NCBI GenBank assembly: GCA_001971685.1
Contig: CP019326.1
Location: 1,736,001-1,800,000 of the forward strand
Length of the DNA stretch: 64,000 bases
Source: Halomonas sp. 1513
Lineage (GTDB): Bacteria > Pseudomonadota > Gammaproteobacteria > Pseudomonadales > Halomonadaceae
Reading direction: 5' to 3'
This document shows, one piece after another, positions 8,680 to 19,217 of the stretch. Each line of letters starts with the position of its first letter. Position 1 is the stretch's first letter. The position numbers were made by a program, and so were the translations under genes. A model generated the notes under the pieces. The model searched no databases and was not told the origin of the DNA. It saw only the letters and a list, made by a program, of their open reading frames with translations.

Positions 8680-10032
8680 ATGATCGAAGTCAAAAAAGGC
8701 CTGGATCTCCCCATCACGGGGGTGCCCGAGCAGCGCATCGAGGATGCGCGCGCGGTGCGCCACGTGGCAGTCCTGGGTACCGACTACGTTGGCATGAAGC
8801 CGACCATGGAGGTCCGGGAGGGGGACAGCGTCAAGCTGGGCCAGCTACTCTTCACCGACAAGAAGATCGACGGCGTGCGCTTCACCGCGCCGGCGGCGGG
8901 TGAAGTGATAGCCATCAACCGCGGCGAGAAGCGCCGCCTGCTGTCGGTGGTGATCAAGGTCGCCGAGGGCGAGGAGGAGCGCGTCGCGTTCACCGCCCAC
9001 GGTGCCGACAAGCTCGAAAGCCTGGAGCGCCAGGTGGTGGTCGACCAGCTGGTCGATTCCGGCCTGTGGACGGCGCTGCGCACGCGCCCCTACTCGCGCA
9101 CCCCGGCCCTCGACGCCACCCCCGAGAACATCTTCGTCACCGCCGTGGATACCCATCCGCTGGCGCCCGACCCGGCGCTGATCATCAACGAGCAGCCCGA
9201 GGCGTTCGCCAACGGCCTCAAGGTGCTGGCGCGCCTCACCGAAGGCAAGGTGTTCCTGTGCACCGGCGCCAACGCCCAGCTGCCCGGCAGCGACGTCGAC
9301 GGCGTGCAGGTCGAGCAGTTCGCCGGCCCGCATCCCGCCGGCCTGGTCGGTACCCACATCCACTACCTGTCGCCGGTAGCCCTGCATAAGCAGGTTTGGC
9401 ACCTCGGCTACCAGGACGTGATCGCCTTCGGCAAGCTGTTCGCCGAGGGGGTTCTCGATGTGAATCGGGTGGTTGCCGTGGGCGGCCCGCGTGCCGAAAA
9501 GCCGCGCCTGCTGCGCACCCGCATGGGCGCCAGCACCGAGGAACTGCTGAGTGGTGAAGTGGTCAGTCCTGATGACACTCGCGTAATCTCCGGTTCGGTA
9601 TTTGCCGGCGCTACCTGCGAAGGCTCTCTACGCTATGTGGGGCGTTTCCACAATCAGCTCACTCTGCTCGAAGAGGGCAACAAGCGCGCCTTCATGGGCT
9701 GGCTGTCGCCGGGTACCAACCGTCACTCGGTGCTGGGTATCTATGTCTCCAAGTTCCTTGGCCTGTCGAATTACGCGCCCGACACCTCGACCAACGGCTC
9801 CGAGCGCGCCATGGTCCCGGTGGGCGCCTACGAGACGGTGATGCCGCTGGATATCCTGCCTACGCAGCTGCTGCGTTCATTGATCGTCGGTGACATCGAG
9901 TCCGCCATGCAGCTCGGTTGTCTGGAACTGGATGAGGAAGACCTCGCGCTGTGCACCTACGTGTGCCCCGGCAAGTACGAGTACGGTCCCATCCTGCGCG
10001 ACAATCTCACCACGATCGAGAAAGAGGCTTGA
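8680..10032 (+). CDS. nqrA: Na+-translocating NADH:quinone reductase subunit A
   Basis: First gene of the sodium-pumping respiratory complex I replacement. NqrA is the peripheral subunit near the quinone-binding site. The 450 residues match the family, opening [17 protein letters not shown] and including the conserved blocks [17 protein letters not shown] and [14 protein letters not shown]. Expression probably starts from the promoter near 8500. The stop codon is separated from or overlaps the nqrB start by only a few bases, so the genes form one operon. The complex couples NADH oxidation to Na+ export, which fits a salt-adapted organism. Confidence 0.97.
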   Translation: MIEVKKGLDLPITGVPEQRIEDARAVRHVAVLGTDYVGMKPTMEVREGDSVKLGQLLFTDKKIDGVRFTAPAAGEVIAINRGEKRRLLSVVIKVAEGEEERVAFTAHGADKLESLERQVVVDQLVDSGLWTALRTRPYSRTPALDATPENIFVTAVDTHPLAPDPALIINEQPEAFANGLKVLARLTEGKVFLCTGANAQLPGSDVDGVQVEQFAGPHPAGLVGTHIHYLSPVALHKQVWHLGYQDVIAFGKLFAEGVLDVNRVVAVGGPRAEKPRLLRTRMGASTEELLSGEVVSPDDTRVISGSVFAGATCEGSLRYVGRFHNQLTLLEEGNKRAFMGWLSPGTNRHSVLGIYVSKFLGLSNYAPDTSTNGSERAMVPVGAYETVMPLDILPTQLLRSLIVGDIESAMQLGCLELDEEDLALCTYVCPGKYEYGPILRDNLTTIEKEA

Positions 10033-10034
10033 TG

Positions 10035-11258
10035 ATGGGTATCCGACAGACACTCGACAATCTCGAGCCGCACTTCCACAAGGGCGGCAAGTACGAGAAG
10101 TTCTACCCGCTGTACGAAGCCGTCGACACCATCTTCTACGCACCGCCGAGCGTGACCAAAACCACCGCTCACGTGCGCGATGGCGTCGACCTCAAGCGCA
10201 TCATGATCACCGTCTGGATGTGCACCTTCCCGGCCATGTTCTTCGGCATGTGGAACGCCGGTTGGCAGGCCAACACCGCCATTGCCGGCGGCTACGAATC
10301 GATGGCCGGCTGGCGCGAAGCGATCATGATGCTGTTCGCCAGCGGCCACGATCCGGGCAGCCTGTGGGCCAACTTCGTGCTCGGCGCGACCTACTTCCTG
10401 CCGATCTACCTGGTGACCTTCGCCGTGGGCGGCTTCTGGGAAGTGCTGTTCGCGGTCAAGCGCGGCCACGAGGTCAACGAAGGCTTCTTCGTCTCCTCGG
10501 TGCTGTATGCGCTGATCCTGCCGGCCACCATCCCGCTGTGGCAGGTGGCGCTGGGCATCACCTTCGGCATCGTGATCGGCAAGGAGATCTTCGGCGGTAC
10601 CGGCAAGAACTTCCTCAACCCGGCGCTGACCGGTCGTGCCTTCCTCTACTTCGCCTATCCGGCGCAGATCTCCGGGGACGCGGTATGGGTCGCCGCCGAC
10701 GGCTACACCGGTGCCACGGCACTCTCCATCGCCTTCCAGGAAGGCATGACCAGCCTGACCACCCAGTACAGCTGGTGGGACGCCTTCTTCGGCTTCATTC
10801 CCGGCTCGGTGGGTGAGGTCTCGACGCTGGCGATCTTCATCGGTGCCGCGATACTGCTATGGACGCGAATAGCCTCGTGGCGAATCATGCTCGGGGTGTT
10901 CCTCGGCATGGTCGCGACCAGTGCACTCTTCAACCTGATCGGTTCCGATACCAACCCGATGTTCGCCATGCCGTGGTACTGGCACCTGGTGATCGGCGGC
11001 TTCGCCTTCGGCATGGTGTTCATGGCCACTGACCCGGTGTCGGCCTCCATGACCAATCAGGGACGCCTGATCTTCGGTGCGCTGATCGGCGTGATGACCG
11101 TGCTGATCCGCGTGGTCAACCCGGCGTTCCCCGAGGGCATCATGCTGGCGATCCTGTTCGCCAACCTGTTTGCTCCGCTGATCGACCACATCTTTGTTCA
11201 GGCCAACATCAAGCGCCGTCAGCAGCGCGTTGGTGCGCCGGCCGAGGAGACTGCCTGA
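10035..11258 (+). CDS. nqrB: Na+-translocating NADH:quinone reductase subunit B
   Basis: Integral membrane subunit that carries a covalent FMN and riboflavin and forms part of the Na+ path. Many membrane segments are visible through the C-terminal two thirds. The flavin-attachment motif [10 protein letters not shown] is present, with acceptor Thr228 counted from the chosen start. Two adjacent ATG codons (10032 and 10035) are possible; the second has AGAGG at the better 7-base spacing. The stop overlaps the first base of nqrC's ATG. Flavin attachment needs an ApbE-type transferase, which matters because the apbE gene of this operon looks degenerate. Confidence 0.97.
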   Translation: MGIRQTLDNLEPHFHKGGKYEKFYPLYEAVDTIFYAPPSVTKTTAHVRDGVDLKRIMITVWMCTFPAMFFGMWNAGWQANTAIAGGYESMAGWREAIMMLFASGHDPGSLWANFVLGATYFLPIYLVTFAVGGFWEVLFAVKRGHEVNEGFFVSSVLYALILPATIPLWQVALGITFGIVIGKEIFGGTGKNFLNPALTGRAFLYFAYPAQISGDAVWVAADGYTGATALSIAFQEGMTSLTTQYSWWDAFFGFIPGSVGEVSTLAIFIGAAILLWTRIASWRIMLGVFLGMVATSALFNLIGSDTNPMFAMPWYWHLVIGGFAFGMVFMATDPVSASMTNQGRLIFGALIGVMTVLIRVVNPAFPEGIMLAILFANLFAPLIDHIFVQANIKRRQQRVGAPAEETA

Positions 11259-12073
11259 TGGCACAGAGCAACAACTCCATCAAGAAGATCCTGATCGTGG
11301 CGTTCGCGCTGTGCATCGTCTGCTCGGTGGTGGTCTCCACCGCCGCGGTGGCGCTGCGTCCGATGCAGGCGCTCAATGAAGAGCTCGACCGCAAGACCAA
11401 TATCCTGCGCGTCGCCAACCTCTATGAGCGCGGCATCGATGTCGAAGCGGCCTTCGCCGAGATCGTGCCCCGCGTGGTGGATCTGCGCACCGGTGAGTAC
11501 ACCGACGAGTTCGATCCCGACACCTTCGACCACTTCCAGGCCGCCCGCGACCCGGCATCCTCGCGCACCCTCTCGGGTGACCGCGACATTGCCGGCCTCA
11601 GCCGCCAGGAGAACTACGCCACGGTCTATCTGGTGGGCGACCCCGACAATCCCGACCAGATCATCGTGCCGATCCGTGGCCAGGGGCTGTGGGGCCTGAT
11701 GCGCGGCTATATGTCCATCGAGGGCGACGGCAACACCATCGTCGGCATCACCTACTACGAGCACAGCGAGACCCCGGGGCTTGGCGCCGAGGTCAACAAC
11801 CCGCGCTGGCAGTCGCAGTGGGAAGGCAAGCGGATCTACGACGAAGAGGGTAGCCTCAACCCGGCGATTCGCGTGGCCCGCGGCAGCGGCAGCGGCGACT
11901 ATGAAGTCGACGGTCTGTCCGGTGCTACCCTGACCGCCAACGGGGTGACCAACATGCTGCAGTTCTGGCTCAGCCCGGAAGGCTTCGGTGAATACCTGGC
12001 ACGCTTCCGCGATGGCATCAGCCTCGAAGAGGCCCAGGACGCCGACGTCGACATCGAAGAAGAGGGAGCTTGA
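11258..12073 (+). CDS. nqrC: Na+-translocating NADH:quinone reductase subunit C
   Basis: Periplasm-facing subunit with a second covalent FMN. One N-terminal membrane helix (about residues 8-29) is followed by a soluble domain. The attachment motif SGATLT is at residues 221-226, with Thr224 the expected flavinylated residue. ATG overlaps the nqrB TGA. The C-terminal tail is acidic (ending [11 protein letters not shown]), slightly beyond the usual conserved end. Function is established for the family. Confidence 0.96.
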   Translation: MAQSNNSIKKILIVAFALCIVCSVVVSTAAVALRPMQALNEELDRKTNILRVANLYERGIDVEAAFAEIVPRVVDLRTGEYTDEFDPDTFDHFQAARDPASSRTLSGDRDIAGLSRQENYATVYLVGDPDNPDQIIVPIRGQGLWGLMRGYMSIEGDGNTIVGITYYEHSETPGLGAEVNNPRWQSQWEGKRIYDEEGSLNPAIRVARGSGSGDYEVDGLSGATLTANGVTNMLQFWLSPEGFGEYLARFRDGISLEEAQDADVDIEEEGA

Positions 12074-12075
12074 TC

Positions 12076-12744
12076 ATGGCTGCTGATTCCACCAAAGGCG
12101 TTCTGATAACGCCGCTGTTCAAGAACAACCCCATCGCCCTGCAGATCCTCGGGGTCTGCTCGGCGCTGGCGGTCACCACCAGTATGAGCGTCTCGCTGGT
12201 CATGACCCTGGCGGTGGTGTTCGTGTGTGCGTTCTCGAACCTGTTCGTGTCGCTGATTCGCGCCCACATTCCGTCGTCGATCCGCATCATCGTGCAGGTC
12301 ACCATCATTGCCTCGCTGGTAATCGTGGTCGACCAGGTGCTGCGCGCCTTCGCCTATCAGATGTCCCAGCAGCTGTCGGTATTCGTCGGGCTGATCATCA
12401 CCAACTGCATCATCCTCGGCCGCGCAGAAGGCTTCGCCATGCAGAACGGCCCCAAGATGTCGTTCATCGACGGCATCGGCAACGGCCTGGGCTACGGCGT
12501 GGTGCTGATGGTGGTGGGCTTCTTCCGCGAACTGTTCGGCTCCGGCAGCGTGTTCGGCTTCACCGTGCTGCACCCGGTGCAGGACGGCGGCTGGTACGTG
12601 CCCAACGGCCTGATGCTGCTGCCGCCGTCTGCGTTCTTCATCATCGGCCTGATGATCTGGGTGATCCGCGAGGCCTACCCGGAGCAGGTCGAGGAGAACG
12701 AGTTCAAGATGAAGCACAACACCGAACCCAAGGAGGCCGTGTAA
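12076..12744 (+). CDS. nqrD: Na+-translocating NADH:quinone reductase subunit D
   Basis: Hydrophobic subunit that pairs with NqrE to hold an intramembrane iron-sulfur centre and form the ion path. The sequence shows six membrane segments and the conserved [15 protein letters not shown] block that contains the iron-ligand cysteine. The start is ATG at 12076 with AGGGAG seven bases upstream; an upstream in-frame TTG at 12070 lacks proper spacing. nqrE begins two bases after the stop. Confidence 0.95.
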   Translation: MAADSTKGVLITPLFKNNPIALQILGVCSALAVTTSMSVSLVMTLAVVFVCAFSNLFVSLIRAHIPSSIRIIVQVTIIASLVIVVDQVLRAFAYQMSQQLSVFVGLIITNCIILGRAEGFAMQNGPKMSFIDGIGNGLGYGVVLMVVGFFRELFGSGSVFGFTVLHPVQDGGWYVPNGLMLLPPSAFFIIGLMIWVIREAYPEQVEENEFKMKHNTEPKEAV

Positions 12745-12745
12745 C

Positions 12746-13363
12746 ATGGAACACTATCTGAGCCTGTTCATCGCCTCGGTGTTCGTCGAGAACATGGCGC
12801 TGGCGTTCTTCCTCGGCATGTGTACCTTCCTCGCGGTATCCAAGAAGGTCTCCTCGTCGTTCGGTCTCGGCGTGGCGGTGGTGGTGGTACTGACCATCAC
12901 CGTGCCGGTCAACAATTTGGTGCTCAACTATCTGCTCGCCGAAGGGGCCCTGACCTGGACCGGTATCGCCGGCACCGAGAACATCGACCTGTCGTTCCTG
13001 GGGCTGCTCAGCTATATCGGCGTGATCGCCGCCCTGGTGCAGATCATCGAGATGTTCCTCGACAAGTACGTGCCCGCGCTCTACAACGCGCTGGGTGTGT
13101 TCCTGCCGCTGATCACCGTCAACTGCGCGATCCTGGGTGGCGTACTGTTCATGGTTGAGCGTAACTACACCTTCGGCGAGTCGGTGGTTTACGGCGCCGG
13201 TGCCGGGTTCGGCTGGGCGCTGGCCATCACCGCCCTGGCCGGTATCCGCGAGAAGCTCAAGTACAGCGATGTGCCCGGCGGCCTGCAGGGCCTGGGCATC
13301 ACCTTCATCACCGTGGGCCTGATGTCGCTCGGCTTCATGTCGTTCTCCGGCATTCAGCTGTAA
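12746..13363 (+). CDS. nqrE: Na+-translocating NADH:quinone reductase subunit E
   Basis: Six-helix membrane subunit homologous to NqrD with inverted topology. The conserved [16 protein letters not shown] block near residue 120 holds the iron-ligand cysteine matching NCIILG in NqrD. It is 205 residues, the normal length. AAGGAGG lies just before the ATG. About 70 bases separate it from nqrF. Confidence 0.96.
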   Translation: MEHYLSLFIASVFVENMALAFFLGMCTFLAVSKKVSSSFGLGVAVVVVLTITVPVNNLVLNYLLAEGALTWTGIAGTENIDLSFLGLLSYIGVIAALVQIIEMFLDKYVPALYNALGVFLPLITVNCAILGGVLFMVERNYTFGESVVYGAGAGFGWALAITALAGIREKLKYSDVPGGLQGLGITFITVGLMSLGFMSFSGIQL

Positions 13364-13435
13364 GTCGCGTGCCGGGCGGCAGCGCCGCCCGGCACGCCCC
13401 ACGTGACAAGGCAACGATTGAAATAGGAACCCGAC

Positions 13436-14668
13436 ATGGTTGATATAACTGTCATCTTGCTCGGCGTGGTCATGTTCACCATTATCGTCATCGCATTGAC
13501 GCTGGTGATCCTGGCGGCGCGCAGCAAGCTCGTCAGCAGCGGGGACGTGACCATCGAGGTCAATGGCGACCCCGAGCACACCTTGACCACCCAGGCCGGC
13601 GGCAAGCTGCTCAACACCCTGGCCGCCAACGGCATTTTCCTGTCGTCGGCGTGCGGCGGCGGCGGCTCTTGCGCCCAGTGCAAGTGCCGCGTGGAAGAGG
13701 GCGGCGGCTCGATCCTGCCCACCGAAGAGTCCGCTTTCACCATGCGTGAAAAGAAGGAGGGCTGGCGGCTCTCCTGCCAGGTGCCGGTCAAGCAGGACAT
13801 GAAGGTCGAGGTGCCCGAGGAGGTCTTCGGCGTCAAGCAGTGGGAGTGCGAGGTCATCTCCAACCCCAACGTCGCCACCTTCATCAAGGAGCTCAACCTC
13901 AAGCTGCCGGAAGGCGAGAACGTCGATTTCCGCGCCGGCGGCTATGTGCAGCTGGTGGCGCCGCCCTACGACATCAAGTTCTCCGACTTCGATATCGAGG
14001 ATGAGTATCGCGAGGACTGGGACAAGTTCGACCTGTTCAAGATCTCGCACAAGAACCCCGAGGAGACCATTCGCGCCTACTCGATGGCCAACTACCCCGA
14101 AGAAGTGGGTATCCTCAAGTTCAACATCCGTATCGCCACGCCGCCTCCCGGCACCAACCACCCGCCGGGCATCATGTCGACCTACGTCTTCAACCTCAAG
14201 CCGGGCGACAAGGTGCAGGTAATGGGGCCGTTCGGCGAGTTCTTCGCCAAGGATTCCGACGCCGAGATGGTCTTCGTCGGCGGCGGTGCCGGCATGGCAC
14301 CGATGCGCAGCCACATCTTCGACCAGCTCAAGCGCCTCAAGTCGAAGCGCAAGATCTCGTTCTGGTACGGCGCGCGCTCCTGGCGCGAGACCTTCTACAA
14401 CGAGGAGTACGACCAGCTGGCCGAAGAGTTCGACAACTTCGAGTGGCACCTGGCGCTCTCCGACCCGCTGCCGGACGACAACTGGGAGGGGCCTACCGGC
14501 TTCATCCACAACGTCCTCTACGAGAACTATCTCAAGGACCACCCGGCGCCCGAGGACTGCGAGTACTACATGTGCGGGCCGCCGATGATGAACGCCTCGG
14601 TGATCAAGCTGCTGCTCGACATGGGCGTGGAACCCGAGAACATCATGCTGGACGACTTCGGCGGATGA
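13436..14668 (+). CDS. nqrF: Na+-translocating NADH:quinone reductase subunit F, NADH-binding flavoprotein
   Basis: Entry point for electrons from NADH. An N-terminal membrane helix (about residues 5-28) is followed by a 2Fe-2S ferredoxin domain with Cys73, Cys79, Cys82 and Cys114, then the FAD domain with RAYSMANYP, and an NADH domain with [12 protein letters not shown] and the C-terminal [10 protein letters not shown]. All cofactor ligands look intact. Its last four bases overlap the apbE-like gene. Confidence 0.97.
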   Translation: MVDITVILLGVVMFTIIVIALTLVILAARSKLVSSGDVTIEVNGDPEHTLTTQAGGKLLNTLAANGIFLSSACGGGGSCAQCKCRVEEGGGSILPTEESAFTMREKKEGWRLSCQVPVKQDMKVEVPEEVFGVKQWECEVISNPNVATFIKELNLKLPEGENVDFRAGGYVQLVAPPYDIKFSDFDIEDEYREDWDKFDLFKISHKNPEETIRAYSMANYPEEVGILKFNIRIATPPPGTNHPPGIMSTYVFNLKPGDKVQVMGPFGEFFAKDSDAEMVFVGGGAGMAPMRSHIFDQLKRLKSKRKISFWYGARSWRETFYNEEYDQLAEEFDNFEWHLALSDPLPDDNWEGPTGFIHNVLYENYLKDHPAPEDCEYYMCGPPMMNASVIKLLLDMGVEPENIMLDDFGG

Positions 14669-15495
14669 TCGGCGTCGCCTCACGGCGACTCACAGGGCTG
14701 GCCCACGGGCCGGCCCTGTTTCTGTCGGCCCTGCTGGGCCTGGCCATGGCCAGCGCGCTGGCCGGGTGCCGCGACGGCGGCAGCCACCGGCTCGACGTAC
14801 AGGGCGCCGCCCTGGACCACGGTTTCCACCTCACTCTGTATGGCGATGCCCGCGACGACGACATGTCGGCACTCGACGTCGCCATACACAGTGAACTGGT
14901 ACAATACGAACAGCAGCATAGCGATGCGCTCGAGCGCTTCGCCGCGCTCGATGCGGCGCTGCCGAGGCCTTTCGGCGGCTCTGTCGAGCCCCTCGAGCGC
15001 GCCTATCGGAGCCTGGCCCACGCCTGGCTGATCGACTCGCTGGCGGCGTGGCTGGACGCCCGCGACGCGCGGCGCTACTTCCTCGAGGTGGGCGGAGACG
15101 TGCGCGCCCGCGGCACCCAGGCCGGGCGGCAGCCGTGGCGGGTGGCCCTCGAGGAGCCCGCCGAGCGCGGCACCTCCGAGGCCCGCCAACTGAGCCTCGA
15201 CGCCCAGGCGCTGGCCACCGCCGGCGACTTCCGCGACCGCTGGCGGGGCCTGGCCGGCAGCGCCGAGACGCCCGCCGGCTGGTGGCTGGCCAACGGCCGC
15301 GAGCGGGTGGTCGAAGTCAGCGTGCTGGCGGGCACCGCGCTGGAGGCTGCCGCCTGGGCCGGCTGGCTGCTGCGCCAGACGCCCGAAGCGGCGCTGGCGG
15401 AGGTCGAGGGGCGGAGTATCGCCGCCTATTTCGTTGTCACAGCGGGTACGGGATACGATGTGCGCATCAGCCCGGCCATGTCCCCTTTTTTATAG
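14665..15495 (+). CDS. ApbE-family lipoprotein, apparently degenerate FMN transferase
   Basis: ATG at 14665 overlaps the nqrF stop (ATGA), the usual place for apbE, whose product attaches FMN to NqrB and NqrC in the periplasm. The N-terminus is a lipoprotein signal with lipobox ALAGC. The family core is recognisable: [16 protein letters not shown] and ALATAGDFR. But the protein has only 276 residues against about 330-350 in the family. The expected HxIDPRTG motif is replaced by [10 protein letters not shown] and the ADALAT-like Mg-binding motif by EAAAWAGWL. It may therefore be inactive, altered in specificity, or backed up by another ApbE elsewhere. The family call is firm; the loss of activity is inference from missing motifs. 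Confidence 0.75.
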   Translation: MIGVASRRLTGLAHGPALFLSALLGLAMASALAGCRDGGSHRLDVQGAALDHGFHLTLYGDARDDDMSALDVAIHSELVQYEQQHSDALERFAALDAALPRPFGGSVEPLERAYRSLAHAWLIDSLAAWLDARDARRYFLEVGGDVRARGTQAGRQPWRVALEEPAERGTSEARQLSLDAQALATAGDFRDRWRGLAGSAETPAGWWLANGRERVVEVSVLAGTALEAAAWAGWLLRQTPEAALAEVEGRSIAAYFVVTAGTGYDVRISPAMSPFL

Positions 15496-15549
15496 TCATT
15501 GACCATGCGTCGATGATTGAGCTGCCCGCCACGGGCCTTGGGAGGAACG

Positions 15550-15804
15550 ATGACCATCTGGTTACTGGTATTCGGTTTCATGCTGCTGCTGATGGCGGCC
15601 ATGGCCATCGGCGTGATCCTCGGACGCAAGCCGATCGCCGGCTCCTGCGGCGGGCTCAACAATATCGGCATGAAGGACGGCTGCGAAGTCTGCGGCGGCA
15701 AGGACGAGGTCTGCGAGGAAGAGAACCGCAAGCGCGGCAGCGCCCGCCGTCGCGGCGACGAGAGCCGCGGCGCCGACCTCGGCTACAACGCCGTGCGCCG
15801 CTAG
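15550..15804 (+). CDS. nqrM: Na+-NQR maturation protein NqrM
   Basis: NqrM delivers iron for the NqrD/NqrE centre. The 84-residue protein has one N-terminal membrane helix (about residues 2-21) and four cysteines in the order SCGG, GCEVCGG, EVC, as in the family. The ATG at 15550 has GGAGG six bases upstream; an in-frame ATG at 15517 lacks such a site. The tail is rich in Arg and Asp. It ends the nqr operon. Confidence 0.93.
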   Translation: MTIWLLVFGFMLLLMAAMAIGVILGRKPIAGSCGGLNNIGMKDGCEVCGGKDEVCEEENRKRGSARRRGDESRGADLGYNAVRR

Positions 15805-15810
15805 TCCTGC

Positions 15811-15928
15811 CGGCAGCGCTGCGCGCTGCGATCGCGAATGAATTCGCTCCCACACGGGAGTGGCGCCATTGGCTAATGTAGGAGCGACTTCAGTCGCGAA
15901 CGAATTCGTTCCCACAGGCAGTGGCGCC
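15811..15928. repeat. Cluster of REP-like hairpins between nqrM and sthA
   Basis: Two related units: one around ATCGCGAATGAATTCGCTCC (from 15831) and one around TAGGAGCGACTTCAGTCGCG (from 15879), each followed by GTGGCGCC. Similar units occur at 17362-17447, 24888-24933 and 25175-25220. The form resembles REP elements of Pseudomonas. Confidence 0.7.
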
Positions 15929-15969
15929 GAGGCAATAACACATTCAGGGGAAAGGAGACGCGACAGCAC

Positions 15970-17361
15970 ATGGCAGTCCACAACTATGACGTAGTGGTGA
16001 TCGGCACCGGCCCCTCCGGCGAGAGTGCCGCCATCAACGCCGCCAAGCACGGCAAGCGCGTGGCCGTGATCGAGAAGCAGCAGGCGGTGGGCGGCAACTG
16101 CACCCACTGGGGCACCATTCCTTCCAAGGCGCTGCGTCATCAGGTCAAGCAGATCATGCAGTTCAACACCAACCGCATGTTCCGCGATATCGGCGAGCCG
16201 CGCTGGTTCTCCTTTCCCAAGGTCCTCGAACGCTCCCGGGTCACCATCGACCAGCAGGTCGAGATGCGCACCCGCTTCTACGCCCGCAACCGCATCGACC
16301 TGTTCTTCGGCGTGGCGCGCTTCAAGGACGAGCACACCCTGGTGATACGCGACGACCACGAAGGCGTCGAGGAGATCTGCGCCCAGAAGATCGTCATCGC
16401 CACCGGCTCGCGCCCCTACCGGCCGGCCGACGTCAACTTCCGCCACCCGCGCATCTACTGCTCCGACACCCTGCTCGGCCTGTCGCACACCCCGCGCACC
16501 CTGATCATCTTCGGCGCCGGCGTCATCGGCAGCGAGTATGCCTCGATCTTCTCCGGGCTCGGAGTCAAGGTCGACCTGATCGACTCCCGCGACCGCCTGC
16601 TGTCGTTCCTCGACGACGAGATCTCCGACGCGCTCTCCTATCACCTGCGCCAGAACGGCGTGCTGGTGCGCCACAACGAGGATTACGAGCGTATTGAAGG
16701 CGACGAGTCCGGCGTGGTAGTGCACCTCAAGTCGGGCAAGCGGCTGCGCGCCGACGCCTTCCTGTGGGCCAACGGCCGCACCGGCAACACCGACCAGCTG
16801 GGCCTCGAGAACATCGGCCTGGAAGCCAACGGCCGCGGCCAGCTTCAGGTCGACGACCACTACCGCACCGCCATCCCGCACATCTACGCGGTGGGCGACG
16901 TGATCGGCTGGCCGAGCCTGGCCAGCGCCGCCTACGACCAGGGCCGCAACGCCAGCGACGACCTGCTCGACGCCGAGTTCCGCTTCGTCGACGACGTGCC
17001 CACCGGCATCTACACCATTCCCGAGATCAGTTCGGTGGGCAAGAACGAGCGCGAGCTGACCGACGCCAAGGTGCCCTACGAAGTCGCCCAGGCGTTCTTC
17101 AAGGACACCGCCCGCGCTCAGATCACCGGCGACACCGTGGGCATGCTCAAGATCCTCTTCCACCGCGACACCCTCGAGATCCTCGGCATCCACTGCTTCG
17201 GCGACCAGGCCTCGGAGATCGTGCACATCGGCCAGGCGATCATGCAGCAGCCCGGCGAGGCCAATACCCTCAAGTACTTCATCAACACCACCTTCAACTA
17301 CCCGACCATGGCCGAAGCCTACCGCGTCGCCGCCCAGAACGGCCTCAACCGGCTGTTCTAG
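15970..17361 (+). CDS. sthA: Soluble pyridine nucleotide transhydrogenase
   Basis: This FAD enzyme transfers hydride between NADPH and NAD+ in the cytoplasm and balances the two pools. At 463 residues it has the FAD motif [18 protein letters not shown] and a second Rossmann motif [20 protein letters not shown]. The segment [17 protein letters not shown] replaces the redox-active CxxxxC of dihydrolipoamide dehydrogenases with Cys and Thr-His, which separates SthA from those relatives. Its place after nqrM matches Pseudomonas gene order as I know it, though repeats in the gap suggest a separate transcript. Confidence 0.96.
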   Translation: MAVHNYDVVVIGTGPSGESAAINAAKHGKRVAVIEKQQAVGGNCTHWGTIPSKALRHQVKQIMQFNTNRMFRDIGEPRWFSFPKVLERSRVTIDQQVEMRTRFYARNRIDLFFGVARFKDEHTLVIRDDHEGVEEICAQKIVIATGSRPYRPADVNFRHPRIYCSDTLLGLSHTPRTLIIFGAGVIGSEYASIFSGLGVKVDLIDSRDRLLSFLDDEISDALSYHLRQNGVLVRHNEDYERIEGDESGVVVHLKSGKRLRADAFLWANGRTGNTDQLGLENIGLEANGRGQLQVDDHYRTAIPHIYAVGDVIGWPSLASAAYDQGRNASDDLLDAEFRFVDDVPTGIYTIPEISSVGKNERELTDAKVPYEVAQAFFKDTARAQITGDTVGMLKILFHRDTLEILGIHCFGDQASEIVHIGQAIMQQPGEANTLKYFINTTFNYPTMAEAYRVAAQNGLNRLF

Positions 17362-17447
17362 GCAGCGCTACGCGCCCCATCGCAATAAATTCGCTCCCAC
17401 ACTAGGAGTGGCGCCAAGACCAGTGTGGGAGCGACTTCAGTCGCGAT
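17362..17447. repeat. REP-like pair between sthA and the tus-like gene
   Basis: AATTCGCTCCCACAC followed by AGTGTGGGAGCGACTTCAGT form an inverted pair in the convergent gap, with the unit ending GTCGCGA. It probably also acts at the 3' ends of both converging transcripts; there is no T-run. Confidence 0.65.
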
Positions 17448-17462
17448 GTGGTTGGGGGAGAG

Positions 17463-18338
17463 TCAGCCGCGGTAGCGATACACCCGCAGGCTGGGTAGGA
17501 ATACCTCGTCCTCGAGCTTCTCGTCGCTGCGCTTGGCGCGGGTGCGCTTTTCAAGCGGCGCCAAGGGTGGCAGGTTGTAGTCGGGCAGGCGGCCGTCGTG
17601 GCTGGGCAGGAACAGCGGCAGGGCGACGTTCATGGCGCGGCGGCTGCGGCCGTCGGCCAGCGGCTCGGCGAAGAACAGGTTGGCGCGCATCAGCGGCGCC
17701 TGCTTCTGCACCTGGGCCAGCGGCTCGGCGCTGGGAATGCCCGCCAGGCGCCGCAGTTGAATGCGCACGTGGGGCGCCTCGCTGTCCAGCCCCAGCAGCT
17801 TCTGCTCGGCCTCGGAGACGCTGAGCTTCTTGATCGAGCGCCCGCTCGAATACCACGCCAGGCGCACCCGGGCCAGCGGCGCATCGGCGACCGGAATCGC
17901 CCGCCAGCACTGCTTGAGCTGCAGCCGCGCCAGGCCCTGGCCGCGCAGATGGCTATGCAGCGCCGGGTGGCGAAACGGCAGCACCGCCTTGAGCTCGGGG
18001 ATCAGGCTCGCCGCCTTGGCGCGGATTTCCGCCAGCAGCGCGGCAAACTCGGCCTTGGCCGCATTGACCCTGGCCACCTCGTCGAGCAGCGCCTGATCGG
18101 CGGCCACCAGCCCCACGTGGCTGCGTGTGGCGCGCCCGTCCTGGCCGTCCTGATACCAGAAGTCGAGCAGCACCTGGCGCAGCCACTCGGCGTCCGGGGT
18201 CGGGGTGTGCAGCGCCCAGGCCGCCCCCGGCGCGCGGCGATACACCTCGCACAGCCCCTCGACCCGCTCGATCAGTCGGTCGAAGGCCGCCTCCAGCTCG
18301 GCCAGCAGGCGGTACTCGGTGGGCGGGCGAGCGGCCAC
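17463..18338 (-). CDS. Tus-like DNA replication terminus site-binding protein
   Basis: The 291-residue protein aligns by eye along its length with E. coli Tus, which traps forks at Ter sites. Helical N-terminus, then SHVGLVAADQALLDEVARVN matching the Tus LPGVLCYQVDNLSQAAL region. LHSHLRG (residues 127-133) aligns with VHRHLPG in Tus, keeping the histidine (His128, equivalent to Tus His144) that holds the flipped cytosine, and Gly133. Next comes RLAWYSSGRSIKKLS matching RFGWANKHIIKNLH, and the C-terminal LPSLRVYRYRG matching IPRLHLYV. It follows yacG by two bases in the coaE-yacG unit. Tus is best known from Enterobacterales and plasmids. No Ter-like site was found nearby by eye. Confidence 0.72.
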   Translation of the reverse strand: MAARPPTEYRLLAELEAAFDRLIERVEGLCEVYRRAPGAAWALHTPTPDAEWLRQVLLDFWYQDGQDGRATRSHVGLVAADQALLDEVARVNAAKAEFAALLAEIRAKAASLIPELKAVLPFRHPALHSHLRGQGLARLQLKQCWRAIPVADAPLARVRLAWYSSGRSIKKLSVSEAEQKLLGLDSEAPHVRIQLRRLAGIPSAEPLAQVQKQAPLMRANLFFAEPLADGRSRRAMNVALPLFLPSHDGRLPDYNLPPLAPLEKRTRAKRSDEKLEDEVFLPSLRVYRYRG

Positions 18339-18340
18339 GC

Positions 18341-18583
18341 TCAGTCGTCTCGGCCGTTGTCGCCGCGCTCGGCACGCAGGATCATTTCGTCGATCTCGGT
18401 CTCGTCCATCGCCGGCTCGCCGGCGATGCGGTGGCTGCCGTCGGCCCAGGCGCCGAGGTCGATCAGCTTGCAGCGCTCCGAGCAGAACGGGCGGAACAGG
18501 TTATCCTCCACCCAGGCCACCGGCGTCTGGCAGCGAGGGCAGGGGACTTCGAGAGGGCGTGATGGGGTCTGACGCTGGCTCAT
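18341..18583 (-). CDS. yacG: DNA gyrase inhibitor / zinc protein YacG
   Basis: Small zinc protein of 80 residues with Cys15, Cys18, Cys34 and Cys38 in the pattern CPRC...CSERC, followed by the conserved [15 protein letters not shown]. In E. coli YacG binds GyrB and inhibits gyrase. It sits one base after coaE and two before the tus-like gene, the usual coaE-yacG pairing. Pairing a gyrase inhibitor with a replication-terminator gene in one transcript is suggestive only. Confidence 0.93.
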   Translation of the reverse strand: MSQRQTPSRPLEVPCPRCQTPVAWVEDNLFRPFCSERCKLIDLGAWADGSHRIAGEPAMDETEIDEMILRAERGDNGRDD

Positions 18584-18584
18584 A

Positions 18585-19217
18585 TCACTTCCGTGGTAAG
18601 TCGTTGGCGAGTTGTCGATTCAGCTGCCGATAGTAGCGGTCGAGCTCGGCGACGCGCTGGGTCATCGCTGCGAGATCCCCACCATTGTCGAGGATATCGT
18701 CGCCGCGGGCCAGGCGTTCGCTGCGCGGCATCTGCGCGGCGACGATGGCCCGGGCCTGGGCCTCGTCGACGCCGTCCCGTGCCGCGGTGCGGGCGATCTG
18801 CAGCGCCTGCGGCACGTCGATCACCAGCGTGCGGTCGGTAAGCGCCGCCTGGCCCGATTCGAACAGCAGCGGCGAGACCAGCAGATGATAGGGCGCCGGG
18901 CCCGCCGCCATCTCTGCCAGCCGCGCCACCAGGCGCTCGCGGATGCGCGGATGGGTCACCGACTCCAGCCAGCGCCGCTCGTCGGCATCCTCGAACACGA
19001 TCTCACGCAGCGCGCGGCGGTTCAGGCGGCCGGCAGCGTCCAGCACCCGCGGGCCGAAGCGTGCGGCGATCTCGGCGAGCGCCGGCTCACCGGGCTCGAC
19101 CACCTCGCGGGCCACGTCGTCGGCGTCCACCCAGGGGATGCCGTGCTCGGCAAAGGCTCGCGCCACGCTCGACTTGCCCGAGGCAATGCCGCCGGTCACG
19201 CCTACGCAAAGGCTCAT
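18585..19217 (-). CDS. coaE: Dephospho-CoA kinase
   Basis: It catalyses the last step of coenzyme A synthesis, phosphorylating dephospho-CoA. The 210-residue protein starts [13 protein letters not shown], a P-loop with Lys15, followed by [12 protein letters not shown] and VSPLLFESG, all conserved in CoaE. The start is ATG at 19217, overlapping the vapC stop as ATGA; the GGAGG ribosome site therefore lies inside vapC. A much longer frame extends upstream to 19733 but it is the antisense-free extension across vapC and is rejected. In relatives coaE directly follows pilD; here a VapBC module separates them. Confidence 0.96.
   Translation of the reverse strand: MSLCVGVTGGIASGKSSVARAFAEHGIPWVDADDVAREVVEPGEPALAEIAARFGPRVLDAAGRLNRRALREIVFEDADERRWLESVTHPRIRERLVARLAEMAAGPAPYHLLVSPLLFESGQAALTDRTLVIDVPQALQIARTAARDGVDEAQARAIVAAQMPRSERLARGDDILDNGGDLAAMTQRVAELDRYYRQLNRQLANDLPRK

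Noticed and set aside
17560..17600. Ter-like sequence (GGTTGTAGTC) within the tus-like gene
   Set aside because: Only a partial match to the E. coli Ter core and it encodes conserved protein; not enough to call a site.
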